From Flavobacterium aestivum (GTDB taxonomy: Bacteria > Bacteroidota > Bacteroidia > Flavobacteriales > Flavobacteriaceae), in contig NZ_CP113977.2 in the NCBI RefSeq assembly GCF_026870175.2, positions 1,860,001 to 1,924,000 on the forward strand: a stretch of 64,000 nucleotides of DNA, read 5' to 3'. Below the pieces are notes generated by a model. It searched no databases, was not told where the DNA came from, and saw nothing but the letters and a program-made list of their open reading frames with translations. The position numbers and the translations under genes were made by a program. Positions 46,221 to 55,496 of this stretch are shown piece after piece. The number at the start of each line of letters is the position of its first letter. The first letter of the stretch is position 1.

Positions 46221-47390
46221 ATGAACTATGCACAAACACATGATATCGGGAACCATCAGACCGCCCGAACAAAAAAGACAAAGGCAGTTGCACCAACAGT
46301 TAGGAGAGTTCGCCCATTGGATGCAAAGACCCAAGGATGCCGACGAGGTACAGAAAGACAAACGAAAATCAGTACCAATACCTATGTTACCGATGGTTTT
46401 CTAAAAACTTATTTCCTGCCTAAACTGAAAGAAAGCAAAACGCTACAAGCTTGTGGAAAATCAGAAAAGACAGAAAGGGATTTTTATCAGTCCCTTTCCA
46501 AGCTTGCAGAGCATTACAATATAGAACCAATGCACACCACTCAGTTTGACTATCCCTACAATATGACATTGGCTATGTGGGATGCGGAGGAAAAACTAAA
46601 ACAGCGTGTTTTGAACTGGCAGGAAATACGTTTGCTACAGGATAGTAAGAAAACCTATTTTATCAGCGAGGAAAAATACAATACAGGCACAACCCTGTAT
46701 TACATTCCGATTGAACCGCTTTATCAGATGCTACACGACCCCAAGCGGAAAAGAAATGCCCAACTGCTTCTTTCCGTCTGCTCTTACCTGTACCATATTG
46801 CCGATATTCCCTATTTCAGACAGGAAAACAGCTATTTGTATTGGATGTACGAAATGCACAAAGAATGGGTGGAGGAAGATGACACAGAAGAAGAGGAAAT
46901 GTATAAATCTGAATTTAGCAAAGCGGAAATGATTGGGGATTGTATCGAGCAAAAGATTTTTAACTCTGTTAATTTACAGGTATTTCAGCATCGTTTAAGT
47001 GCTTTTAAAAGTCGTGATGCCTTTGACCACGAATGTTGGCAGGTAGCTTGTACTGCTTTGGAATTATATATACAATATCCACAGGAAAGCATTTTCCGAA
47101 ATGCATCCGTACAGCATGACCCCAATAATGAAGAGGACGAAAACGAAACCATCGGTATGGAAAAGTACATTTCGTTTATATCACACACCAAAGGATGGCT
47201 GTACGAGAGCATTGCTGATAGCATCAACAATGAGTTTAACGAGTATGGGACAATGCAGGAACCAACCATCTGCAAATGCTTTGATGGCAGAGACATAATG
47301 AATACCAGTCTTAATTTTGAGAATAAATTATTTGCCTTATTGGACGATATGTGCAGTCTATTGTATAATTATGAAACGACAAGAAAATGA
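46221..47390 (+). CDS. PRTRC-cluster protein (possibly F-type)
   Basis: The 389-aa protein has a basic, low-complexity N-terminus (residues 1-50) and then a mostly helical, Trp/Tyr-rich body (YIPIEPLYQMLHDPKRKRN, SVCSYLYHIADIPYF). It lies between PRTRC C and B, where the F-type protein often sits, and its SVCSYLYHI segment resembles that family. The downstream PRTRC B gene overlaps it by 4 nt. The assignment rests mainly on position. Confidence 0.55.
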   Translation: MNYAQTHDIGNHQTARTKKTKAVAPTVRRVRPLDAKTQGCRRGTERQTKISTNTYVTDGFLKTYFLPKLKESKTLQACGKSEKTERDFYQSLSKLAEHYNIEPMHTTQFDYPYNMTLAMWDAEEKLKQRVLNWQEIRLLQDSKKTYFISEEKYNTGTTLYYIPIEPLYQMLHDPKRKRNAQLLLSVCSYLYHIADIPYFRQENSYLYWMYEMHKEWVEEDDTEEEEMYKSEFSKAEMIGDCIEQKIFNSVNLQVFQHRLSAFKSRDAFDHECWQVACTALELYIQYPQESIFRNASVQHDPNNEEDENETIGMEKYISFISHTKGWLYESIADSINNEFNEYGTMQEPTICKCFDGRDIMNTSLNFENKLFALLDDMCSLLYNYETTRK

Positions 47391-48112
47391 ATACTATAAA
47401 TAACATAACGGGAAGTTTCGGGACTTTGTACCACCCAAAATCCGCTTTGGTTTTCTATGAAGCCAAAGGAATGAATAACGATGTATATGTGGAGCATTTT
47501 GATATGGACAAAAACGGCAGTCCTGTTAATGCCCATCCACTCACGGAAAGGGAAGCCAATGCCTTGGCAAAATCATTGCAGATTGAAAAGGACAAGGACA
47601 AAGCCTTTTTAAAATGCCAAGGGATTTTGCCGACCAACATTCTGCATATCAATTCCAATATAGATAAAGATGCGGTTTTATGGTACACCAAGACGCAAAA
47701 ACGACAATTGTATTTTGTAAACGATTTGGACATTCCGAGCGGTATGGCGTATGTGCCTCCAATGATTTGGTATGCCAGTAAACAGACCCTTTCAGTATTT
47801 GCACTGACAAGCGACAGAAGACCAACAGAGAAAACAACTTTGTATTTTGCGCCTTTTTTCAATATCTATGAAGACGGCAGGGTATGTATGGGTTCGGTCA
47901 ATATCAATATCACTAACTCCGCTTCGGTAGAGGAATTTACAAAGGCTTGGGAAGACTATTTTTTCAACAGCTATTTCAGCCATTTATTGGGGCAGAATAG
48001 CCCTATAAAAGGCAATTGTGTAAATCTATGGAAAGACCTTATCAGTTCAGGGAAACCCTTTCCGAAAGAAGTATTGAAGAAGAATAACAAAACACTTAAA
48101 AATCTATTGTGA
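47387..48112 (+). CDS. PRTRC system protein B
   Basis: The 241-aa protein has typical PRTRC B motifs (LYHPKSALVFYE, PSGMAYVPPMIWYA, FYFAPFFN-like YFAPFFNIY, VCMGSVNI). It overlaps both its neighbours by 4 nt, so translation of the cassette is coupled. The function is unknown beyond belonging to the ParB/ThiF-related cassette. Confidence 0.85.
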   Translation: MNTINNITGSFGTLYHPKSALVFYEAKGMNNDVYVEHFDMDKNGSPVNAHPLTEREANALAKSLQIEKDKDKAFLKCQGILPTNILHINSNIDKDAVLWYTKTQKRQLYFVNDLDIPSGMAYVPPMIWYASKQTLSVFALTSDRRPTEKTTLYFAPFFNIYEDGRVCMGSVNINITNSASVEEFTKAWEDYFFNSYFSHLLGQNSPIKGNCVNLWKDLISSGKPFPKEVLKKNNKTLKNLL

Positions 48113-48918
48113 TGGATACTAATAAAACAAAAATGCATTTTACCGACAATTACCTGATAAACCCGACAAACCCCATAACCGTAAACCTTATCGGTGCAGG
48201 TGGTACAGGCTCAAAAGTACTGACCGCCTTAATGGAAATGAACCACAGCCTGATTGAACTTGGACACGCAGGGCTATCTGTCCGTCTTTGGGACAATGAT
48301 GTTGTTACGAGTGCCAATTTGGGCAGACAACGTTTTGCAGAGTGTGAGGTCGGATTGTATAAATCCGTTACCCTCATAAACCGTGTAAACCGTTTTATGG
48401 GAACGAACTGGAAAGCAGAAACTGTGAAATTTGAAAAAGATGCTTTAGGAAAGATGCCAAAAAATGCAGAAGCAACTCTTTATATTTCCTGTGTGGATAG
48501 TGTAGAATCCCGATTTGCTATTGCGGATATTTTAAAAGTACAAAACAATGGCAGACACCATAGGGATGCACCAAAATATTGGCTTGACTTCGGGAATAGC
48601 CAACATACAGGACAGGTGATACTATCCACTATCGGAGCCATAAAACAACCTGATTCTGAAAAGTATGAAACCGTGGCAAGCCTGCCATTTGTTACTGAAG
48701 AATTTGGTGAACTGCTTAAAGAATCCGAAGCTATAGATGGCACTCCAAGCTGTTCCCTTGCAGAAGCATTGGAAAAACAGGATTTGTTTATTAATTCAGC
48801 ATTGGCACAAATGGGAAGCTCGCTTTTATGGAGCTTGTTCCGCTATGGAATGACCGATACAAGAGGCTTTTTCCTTAACCTGAAAGATTTCCATTCACAG
48901 CCTTTAAAAATAGCCTGA
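48109..48918 (+). CDS. PRTRC ThiF-family adenylyltransferase
   Basis: The 269-aa protein has the ThiF/E1-like nucleotide-binding start (TVNLIGAGGTGSKVL) and the RLWDNDVVTSANLGRQRF motif that binds ATP and the target. The catalytic-cysteine region shows ISCVDSVESR. ThiF enzymes activate the C-terminus of ubiquitin-like proteins. PRTRC C may be such a partner. It is the last gene of the cassette, followed by a terminator. Confidence 0.85.
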   Translation: MMDTNKTKMHFTDNYLINPTNPITVNLIGAGGTGSKVLTALMEMNHSLIELGHAGLSVRLWDNDVVTSANLGRQRFAECEVGLYKSVTLINRVNRFMGTNWKAETVKFEKDALGKMPKNAEATLYISCVDSVESRFAIADILKVQNNGRHHRDAPKYWLDFGNSQHTGQVILSTIGAIKQPDSEKYETVASLPFVTEEFGELLKESEAIDGTPSCSLAEALEKQDLFINSALAQMGSSLLWSLFRYGMTDTRGFFLNLKDFHSQPLKIA

Positions 48919-48936
48919 AAATCAAATTCGGGCGGC

Positions 48937-48975
48937 AAAAAGACAAACCCTTCCGAAGGTCGGGACTGTCTTTTT
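48937..48975 (+). terminator. Intrinsic terminator after the PRTRC ThiF gene
   Basis: The stem AAAAAGAC pairs with GTCTTTTT around an inner CCCTTCCGAAGGTCGGG hairpin, 19 nt after the stop. It closes the ssb-PRTRC operon. Confidence 0.6.
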
Positions 48976-49191
48976 GCATACAAGCGGAACAACCCCTTTA
49001 CCAAAATGCACCCATGTAAATTCCTTCGCTTCACATTTTATCAAACGGGTTACAGTATTATTGCATTGGATATTTCACATATCCAAATTATGTATGACTA
49101 TACTATAGTGTTCATAAATTCCACTTGCAAAAGCTGAAAGCTATAATAATTAGAATTATGAACTTGATTTAAAAGGATCGAAGAATCTGTT

Positions 49192-49219
49192 TTGTAAATT
49201 TGTTATAAATGATTTACAA
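49192..49219 (+). promoter_or_regulatory. Promoter and operator-like repeat of the DUF1275 gene
   Basis: TAAATTTG (49195-49202) fits the -7 box, with a TTG about 18 nt upstream as a weak -33. An 8-bp inverted repeat, TTGTAAAT and ATTTACAA, covers the -7 box and ends at the start codon. A repressor could bind there; none is identified. Confidence 0.4.
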
Positions 49220-49963
49220 ATGTTCAGACATAAAGGGAAAGGTCGCACTTATTTACATAATCTTAAATTAGCCTCGATTTTATCAGGTGTGGCAGGAATT
49301 GTAAATATTATAGGAGTTTTAACTGTTAATACATTAACCACTAATGTAACAGGTCATTTTGCTTTTTTCTCAGAACAATTATTTTTAAAAAATTATGAAG
49401 TAGCTTTTACTTTTTTATATTACATTTTTTTCTTTTTGTTCGGAGCTTTTATATCCGGACTGATTATGGAATGGGTTTCAAAACGTAAATCCCATACATC
49501 TTATGTAATACCTATATCCATAGAAATAACAATTATGATAATGATTGGTATTTCCTCAAGTGTTTTAACAAACAGTGATGTGCTGTCCCCTGTATTTATT
49601 TCTTCTTCTTTGCTTTTCGCAATGGGGCTTCAAAATGCGCTCGTTACCAGAATTTCCCAATCTGTGGTTAGAACTACCCATCTTACAGGGTTATTTACTG
49701 ATTTAGGAATAGAGCTGTCCCAATTATTCTTTTACAAAGAAAAACCACAACAAATAATCTTAAACAAAAGTATTTACTTAAAGCTGATAATTATTATTTC
49801 CTTCTTCTTTGGAGGTTTCATTGGGGGATTTTGCTATAACTATTTTGGTTTAGAAGCTCTTTTACTTCCCGCAGGGCTATTGTTGACTGTATTATGGTAC
49901 GATCATTTATTGTTTCGTTATTATAATTTAAAAAGAAAACTCAGACGACCAATTCTGAAATAA
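49220..49963 (+). CDS. DUF1275 (YoaK-family) membrane protein
   Basis: The 247-aa protein has six or seven hydrophobic segments and DUF1275 motifs: SGVAGIVNIIGVLT, TNVTGHFAFFS, FAMGLQNALVTRIS and TTHLTGLFTDLG. The family is widespread and its transport role is unknown. It is frequent cargo next to small GDCCVxC proteins on Bacteroidota ICEs, which matches the decayed gene immediately downstream. Confidence 0.8.
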   Translation: MFRHKGKGRTYLHNLKLASILSGVAGIVNIIGVLTVNTLTTNVTGHFAFFSEQLFLKNYEVAFTFLYYIFFFLFGAFISGLIMEWVSKRKSHTSYVIPISIEITIMIMIGISSSVLTNSDVLSPVFISSSLLFAMGLQNALVTRISQSVVRTTHLTGLFTDLGIELSQLFFYKEKPQQIILNKSIYLKLIIIISFFFGGFIGGFCYNYFGLEALLLPAGLLLTVLWYDHLLFRYYNLKRKLRRPILK

Positions 49964-50016
49964 AAAAATAATTAATAAAAAAAGATATTCTGTAACAGCT
50001 AAAAATGAATAGTAAA

Positions 50017-50241
50017 ATGGAAATCATACTATAATTAACAATCATCTGCTCAAACTGCGGAGAAAAAAAGAAGAAACAATCTACTGATGCCTGCCAATTT
50101 TTTTATGAGTATGAAAACTGTAAGATTATATTAAAACCCCAACAAAGGCATTGTTGTGTGTATTGCAGTTATGGAAGTATAAAAGTCCGCCTATTCAACA
50201 AGATAAGTGTTGTTGAAAAAACAGGTATTTTTCTTGACTAA
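50017..50241 (+). pseudogene. GDCCVxC-like metal-binding protein, disrupted by an in-frame stop
   Basis: Reading from the ATG at 50017, the frame gives MEIIL, a TAA stop (50032-50034) and then LTIICSNCGEKKKQ, STDACQFFYEYENC, KIILKPQQRHCCVYCSYGS and VRLFNK, ending at 50241. The rest is open for 68 codons. The pattern CxxC...ACQxFYxCENC...CCVxC is that of the small GDCCVxC family, and CAA to TAA at codon 6 would restore a normal gene. The GD of the signature is also changed to RH and the usual YECENC to YEYENC. I therefore call it a recent pseudogene. Confidence 0.7.
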
Positions 50242-50332
50242 GATGACACTATCTTCTTTTCTTTTCATATTCGCGACCAAAGAAAAGAAGCAAAAGAAGA
50301 TCGCTTTGGATTTACAATTTTCACTATTTTTT

Positions 50333-51100
50333 TTAACCCAATTTTTGCTTTACTTCATTGATATCATTGCTGAGTCTTTGGAACATTTGCTCCACGCTTA
50401 AAAGCGAAGCTATTTCCTGTTTACTATCATCCCTGCCAATATGAGCCACATATTCCCAAATCTCCAAAATATCAGAGAGCTTAATATCGTAGGGACTGTA
50501 AATAACATTGTCCGGTTCTACAGTAAATGAATCTGGATTTTTTTTGCTTAATCGTTTATAGGTGATTCCCTCACTAACTGTAACTAGAATATATGTTTTA
50601 TCAATTCTTACTTCACCCAGGTTCTCTATGTATTTCCCAACAACAAAAGTCTTATTGTTATGTGGCGGCATAGAATCACCGTCAATGGGGAATGCCCTGA
50701 ATTTGCCTGGTCCCAAGAAAGGTAGTGTAAGTTGCTGCAGGCTTTCCATAAATTCAGTATCGGCATAACCGGTAAGATAACCTGCCTGCGCTTTATGTGG
50801 TACAATTTCTATTAAGTTATTTCCCTCATGATCCACAACAATGGGCAATACAATCCTGTTATCTTCCAATTGCAGCAAATTTTCAATCGAGATTTTTCTT
50901 AAATCAATTGTCAGCAATAAATCAATGCTAATATAATAATATCGTGAAATAGCCAACAGCGTTTCAGCTGGCGGTGTGTTCTTTCCATATTCATATTTTT
51001 TATAACGGTCAACGGGTAAATTCATACCGTCAGCCACTTCCTGCTGGGATAAGTTTCGCTTGCTTCTCAGCCACTTAAGATTGTCAGAAATGTACAACAT
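50333..51100 (-). CDS. LexA-like repressor: XRE helix-turn-helix plus S24 peptidase
   Basis: The 255-aa protein has an N-terminal XRE-type HTH (LRSKRNLSQQEVADGMNLP) and a C-terminal S24 domain. The catalytic Ser143 (DGDSMPP) and Lys182 (TYKRL) are present. The self-cleavage bond is probably Ala106-Gly107 (KAQAGYL), as in LexA and phage repressors. It is divergent from dinB, with an inverted repeat between them. It most likely represses the dinB-dnaE-alkB operon and itself until DNA damage triggers RecA-aided cleavage. Confidence 0.9.
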   Translation of the reverse strand: MLYISDNLKWLRSKRNLSQQEVADGMNLPVDRYKKYEYGKNTPPAETLLAISRYYYISIDLLLTIDLRKISIENLLQLEDNRIVLPIVVDHEGNNLIEIVPHKAQAGYLTGYADTEFMESLQQLTLPFLGPGKFRAFPIDGDSMPPHNNKTFVVGKYIENLGEVRIDKTYILVTVSEGITYKRLSKKNPDSFTVEPDNVIYSPYDIKLSDILEIWEYVAHIGRDDSKQEIASLLSVEQMFQRLSNDINEVKQKLG

Positions 51101-51115
51101 ATGTTAAAGGGATTT

Positions 51116-51150
51116 TAAATCACTACAAATATAAGCAATATAGTGATTTA
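51116..51150. promoter_or_regulatory. Operator candidate between the S24 repressor and dinB
   Basis: TAAATCACTA at 51116-51125 and TAGTGATTTA at 51141-51150 are a perfect 10-bp inverted repeat with a 15-bp spacer. Inside the spacer, on the minus strand, lies TATATTTG (51126-51133), a good -7 box for the repressor gene. The repeat is thus well placed for autoregulation and for control of dinB. Confidence 0.65.
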
Positions 51151-51200
51151 ACGTCCTAATTTTGTAAAAAGATATTTCAACATAAAATATTCAGGATAAC

Positions 51201-52376
51201 ATGACACGTGCCATCGTACATATGGATTTAGACACATTTTTTGTCTCCTGCGCAAGACTGCAAAACCCTCAACTCAATGGTATTCCCCTTATTGTTGGCG
51301 GTGGCGAAAGAGGTGTTGTAGCATCATGCTCCTATGAGGCAAGGTATTTTGGCGTTCGTTCGGCAATGCCAATCAGAATGGCTTTGCAGCTTTGCCCACA
51401 GGTAAAAATTATAAAGGGAGATATGGAGTTGTTCTCCAACAAATCTCATGAAGTAACCCAGATTATTGAAGAGAATGCACCTCTAGTTGAAAAAGCAAGT
51501 ATTGACGAATTCTATCTTGACATTTCAGGCATGGATAAATTCTATGGCTGTTATAAATGGACAAACGAACTCTCCCATAGCATTACTAAAGAAACAGGAT
51601 TGCCCATCAGTTTTGCCTTATCAGTCAATAAAACTGTTTCTAAGATCGCCACAGGTGAAGGAAAGCCAAAAGGAAATTTAGAGATTCCGCAAAGCATGGT
51701 ACAGCCTTTTCTGAACCCGCTTTCTATCCGTAAAATTCCAATGGTGGGTGAAGTCACCTTTAATCTGTTGTCCCGACTGGGTATCCGGAACATCGGAAAA
51801 CTATCGGAAACTCCTGCTGAAGTATTACAGAGCCTGATAGGTAAAAATGGATTGGAACTATGGAAAAAAGCAAATGGCATTGACAATTCACCTGTTGAAC
51901 CGTACAGGGAAAGGAAATCCCTTTCTACTGAACATACTTATCTTCAGGATACTATAGACATAGAACAGGTGAAATCATTGATTTTGGGAATGGTCGAAAA
52001 ATTAGCGTATCAAGCACGGTGTGAAGGCTGGCTGGTATCAACGCTGTCCGTAAAAATACGGTATGCTAATTTTGATACTGAAAATCAGCAAAGAAGAATA
52101 GCCTATACTTCGTGCGATCATATTTTAACAAAGACGGCATTGGAGTTATTCCATAAACTGTACAATCGTCGGATGAGAATCAGGCTCGTTGGAATAACAT
52201 TCACCGGTTTGGTGCGGGGAACCTACCAGATTAATATGTTTGAGGATACTGAAGAGATGATGGCATTATACCAGACGATGGATAAAATCAAAAACCGGTT
52301 TGGCTTTGATGCTGTTACCAGATGCGGGGGAAGAACTCTTAAATCAAAAGCAGGAAACATCATTTCGAATCCATGA
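51201..52376 (+). CDS. dinB: Y-family DNA polymerase IV-like
   Basis: The 391-aa protein has the Y-family start HMDLDTFFVSC (Asp9), the ASCSYEARYFGVRSAM motif, the SIDEFYLDISG catalytic pair (Asp102 and Glu103) and the little-finger region. It performs translesion synthesis. It heads a damage-response operon with dnaE-type polymerase and alkB downstream and lies opposite a LexA-like repressor, so it is probably damage-inducible. The ICE origin of the module suggests a mutagenesis cassette that travels with the element. Confidence 0.9.
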   Translation: MTRAIVHMDLDTFFVSCARLQNPQLNGIPLIVGGGERGVVASCSYEARYFGVRSAMPIRMALQLCPQVKIIKGDMELFSNKSHEVTQIIEENAPLVEKASIDEFYLDISGMDKFYGCYKWTNELSHSITKETGLPISFALSVNKTVSKIATGEGKPKGNLEIPQSMVQPFLNPLSIRKIPMVGEVTFNLLSRLGIRNIGKLSETPAEVLQSLIGKNGLELWKKANGIDNSPVEPYRERKSLSTEHTYLQDTIDIEQVKSLILGMVEKLAYQARCEGWLVSTLSVKIRYANFDTENQQRRIAYTSCDHILTKTALELFHKLYNRRMRIRLVGITFTGLVRGTYQINMFEDTEEMMALYQTMDKIKNRFGFDAVTRCGGRTLKSKAGNIISNP

Positions 52377-52408
52377 GCCCAATTTATTAACCCTAAAAAT
52401 ACTGAATA

Positions 52409-55400
52409 ATGTACCTGAACTGTCATTCTTTCCATTCACTCCGTTACGGGACTATTCCATTACAGGAACTGGTAGAACAGGCTGCGCAGTTTGGTGTGAC
52501 AGAAATGGCATTGACAGATATTAATACAGTAACAGGAATTTATGATTTTATAAAGGCGTGTGAAGTGTTTAATATAAAACCTTTGGTTGGGATTGATTTT
52601 CGTAATAGCTGTAAACAATTGTATGTAGGTTTGGCAAAAAACAGTGACGGAATAGCAGAGATGAACCGATTACTGACCAGACATAATTTTGAGGATAAGA
52701 TGCTTCCCAATCAGGCACCTGATTTTGAAAATACCTTTATCATTTATCCTTTTGATAATGTTCCTAAACAACTACAGGAAAATGAATATATCGGTATAAC
52801 TGCGGAACAACTGTCTAAACTATACAATCCTACGTGGAAAAACAGGATTAATAAAATGGTGGTACTACAAAGCATTACCTATAGAACCAAAGAGGAATTT
52901 AATTTGCATAAGATACTCAGGGCAATCGATTTGAATATTATTGGTACCAAATTAACGGAGGCCAATCATTGCAAAATTTCTGAAGTTATGCTACCGGTAG
53001 AAAACCTTGTTTCTAAATTCAGGGACTATCCGGTTATTGTTGAAAACACCAAAAAAATAATAGCTCAATGTAATTTTCAATACGATTTCAGTACCCCAAA
53101 AAATAAAAAGCATTATACCGCAAACAAACAGGATGATATAAAATTACTGACCAGATTGGCTCATGAAGGCATGATCCGCCGTTATGGACATAATCATGAG
53201 GAAGCGATAAAAAGGGTAGAGAAGGAACTCAAGGTAATTGATGAACTAGAATTCAGCGGTTACTTTCTCATTACCTGGGATATTGTCCAGTATAGTATCA
53301 GTCAGGGTTTCCTTCATATAGGTCGTGGAAGCGGTGCCAATAGCATTATAGCTTACTGTCTGAACATCACCGATATCTGCCCATTGGAACTCGACTTATA
53401 TTTTGAGCGTTTTTTAAACCTCAACCGTAAAACGCCGCCCGATTTTGATATTGATTGGTCGTGGCGGGAACGTGACATCATTTTGCAATACATATTCGAT
53501 AAATACGGAGCCGACCATGTGGCTTTTTGCGGTACAAACGTAGAGTTCAAGTACCGTTCTATTTTTCGTGAAGTGGGCAAAGTCTTTGGTTTACCAAAGG
53601 AGGAACTAGATGAATTGGCAAAGAACCCAATGAAACAGCACCAAAAAAACAAAGTGGTCAAAATGGTGCAGCGTTACGGTATCATGCTTGAAAAATACCC
53701 AAACCAGCGCAGCATGCATTCCTGTGGCATTATCATTTCGGAAAAGCCAATTACCAATTATTCCGCTTTGGAAATGCCTCCAAAAGGATTTCCAATTGTA
53801 CAGTTTGATATGCATGTAGCAGAAGAAATCGGTTTTGACAAGTTCGATATTTTAAGCCAGCGGGGTATTGGACATATTGACGATGCCGTAAAGCTGATCA
53901 GAAAAAACTGGAATCTCGAAGTCAATATCCGGGACACGTCAATCTCTAAAGATGAGGTAAAATGCAATGAATTTCTAAGTCGGGGCAAAACCATTGGCTG
54001 CTTTTATATTGAAAGCCCAGCGATGCGAGGTTTGCTCAGAAGGCTCAACTGTGATAATTACAAAGTACTGGTGGCGGCATCCTCCATTATCCGTCCGGGT
54101 GTGGCACAATCGGGAATGATGAAAGAATATATTTTCAGACATAATCATCCTGATCGTTTTGAATATTTCCATGAAGTCTTCAGAAAACAGTTAGGCGAAA
54201 CTTATGGCATTATGGTATATCAGGAAGACGTGATTAAAATTGCACTGCATTATGGAGGATTGCCTGCTGCCGATGGTGATATCCTCAGACGTGCCATGAG
54301 TGGCAAGGGACGTTCCAAAGAAGCCCTGCAAAAGGTAAAAGACAATTTTTTTGCCTCCTGTAAAAAGCAGGGACATCCATTACAATTAAGTCAGGAAATC
54401 TACAGGCAGATCGAATCATTTGCTGGATATTCCTTTTGCAAGGCACACTCGGCATCCTACGCAGTGGAAAGTTACCAGAGCCTCTATTTGAAAGTCCATT
54501 ACCCTATTGAATTTATGACTGCGGTAATCAACAATTTCGGAGGTTTTTATCGTACCGAAGTCTATGTGCATGAGGCAAGGATGTCTGGGGCGAAGATTCA
54601 TAATCCATGTATCAATAAAAGCGATGTTCAGACCAATGTATATGGAAGGAATATTTATCTGGGATTTCAGCATTTGAAAAGCCTGCAATTTCATACTGCA
54701 GAATTGATTGTAAGCGAACGAGATGAGAATGGTCCCTATCGGTCACTGGAGGATTTTATCAATCGAGTTCCTATTGGAATTGAAAGTATACAGACCCTGA
54801 TTTTTATAGGTGCATTTCGTTTTACAGGAAAAACAAAAAATCAGTTGCTTATCATCGCACGCCTGATTCTGATCAATTTCAAACCTGAGAACGGTAACCT
54901 AAAGCTGCTGCAGGAGCCTGTTAAAGAGTATATATTGCCAGTACTAGAACGTTCGGTATTTGAAGATGCTTTTGATGAAATTGAACTGCTGGACTTCCCG
55001 GTTTCAGTTACACCGTTTAATTTATTACAGACTTCTTTCCGAGGGGATGTCATGGCAAAGGATTTGGTAAGCCATCATAAAAAAACAGTCAGGATGCTTG
55101 CGTATCTGATTTCAAGGAAACACGTTCCCACAAAACGGGGGGACATGTATTTTGGGACTTGGATAGATGCACAGGGGGAATTCTTTGATACTGCTCATTT
55201 TGCTGATTCCTTGCAGGAGTACCCTTTTAAAGGAGGTGGATGTTATCTTTTATTGGGTCAGGTTGAGGTAGATTATCATTTTCCTACCATTACTATTTCC
55301 AAAATGGCAAAGATGCCCTTTATTGCCGATTCCCGTTATGCCGCTACAGATGAGAAAAGATTTCAGACACAACAGAAGATTCGTGAAGATGTCAGTATGA

Positions 55401-55465
55401 CCCATCGGGCACCTTATCCACAGGAACATGAATACCATATGCCACGACATAGAATGACTCAATAA
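52409..55465 (+). CDS. dnaE: DNA polymerase III alpha subunit, DnaE-type (accessory)
   Basis: The 1018-aa protein starts with a PHP domain (MYLNCHSFHSLRYG, then EMALTDINT). The polymerase active-site motif PPDFDIDWSW lies near residue 343, GRGSGANSIIAYCL near 311, and the fingers region LRRAMSGKGR near 630. It is shorter than a replicative DnaE (about 1160 residues) and lies after dinB, like the error-prone DnaE copies in imuA-imuB-dnaE2 style cassettes. It is 32 nt after dinB, so they share an operon. Confidence 0.85.
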   Translation: MYLNCHSFHSLRYGTIPLQELVEQAAQFGVTEMALTDINTVTGIYDFIKACEVFNIKPLVGIDFRNSCKQLYVGLAKNSDGIAEMNRLLTRHNFEDKMLPNQAPDFENTFIIYPFDNVPKQLQENEYIGITAEQLSKLYNPTWKNRINKMVVLQSITYRTKEEFNLHKILRAIDLNIIGTKLTEANHCKISEVMLPVENLVSKFRDYPVIVENTKKIIAQCNFQYDFSTPKNKKHYTANKQDDIKLLTRLAHEGMIRRYGHNHEEAIKRVEKELKVIDELEFSGYFLITWDIVQYSISQGFLHIGRGSGANSIIAYCLNITDICPLELDLYFERFLNLNRKTPPDFDIDWSWRERDIILQYIFDKYGADHVAFCGTNVEFKYRSIFREVGKVFGLPKEELDELAKNPMKQHQKNKVVKMVQRYGIMLEKYPNQRSMHSCGIIISEKPITNYSALEMPPKGFPIVQFDMHVAEEIGFDKFDILSQRGIGHIDDAVKLIRKNWNLEVNIRDTSISKDEVKCNEFLSRGKTIGCFYIESPAMRGLLRRLNCDNYKVLVAASSIIRPGVAQSGMMKEYIFRHNHPDRFEYFHEVFRKQLGETYGIMVYQEDVIKIALHYGGLPAADGDILRRAMSGKGRSKEALQKVKDNFFASCKKQGHPLQLSQEIYRQIESFAGYSFCKAHSASYAVESYQSLYLKVHYPIEFMTAVINNFGGFYRTEVYVHEARMSGAKIHNPCINKSDVQTNVYGRNIYLGFQHLKSLQFHTAELIVSERDENGPYRSLEDFINRVPIGIESIQTLIFIGAFRFTGKTKNQLLIIARLILINFKPENGNLKLLQEPVKEYILPVLERSVFEDAFDEIELLDFPVSVTPFNLLQTSFRGDVMAKDLVSHHKKTVRMLAYLISRKHVPTKRGDMYFGTWIDAQGEFFDTAHFADSLQEYPFKGGGCYLLLGQVEVDYHFPTITISKMAKMPFIADSRYAATDEKRFQTQQKIREDVSMTHRAPYPQEHEYHMPRHRMTQ

Positions 55466-55496
55466 ACGAAGTAAAGAATATGAAAAAACAACTAAA

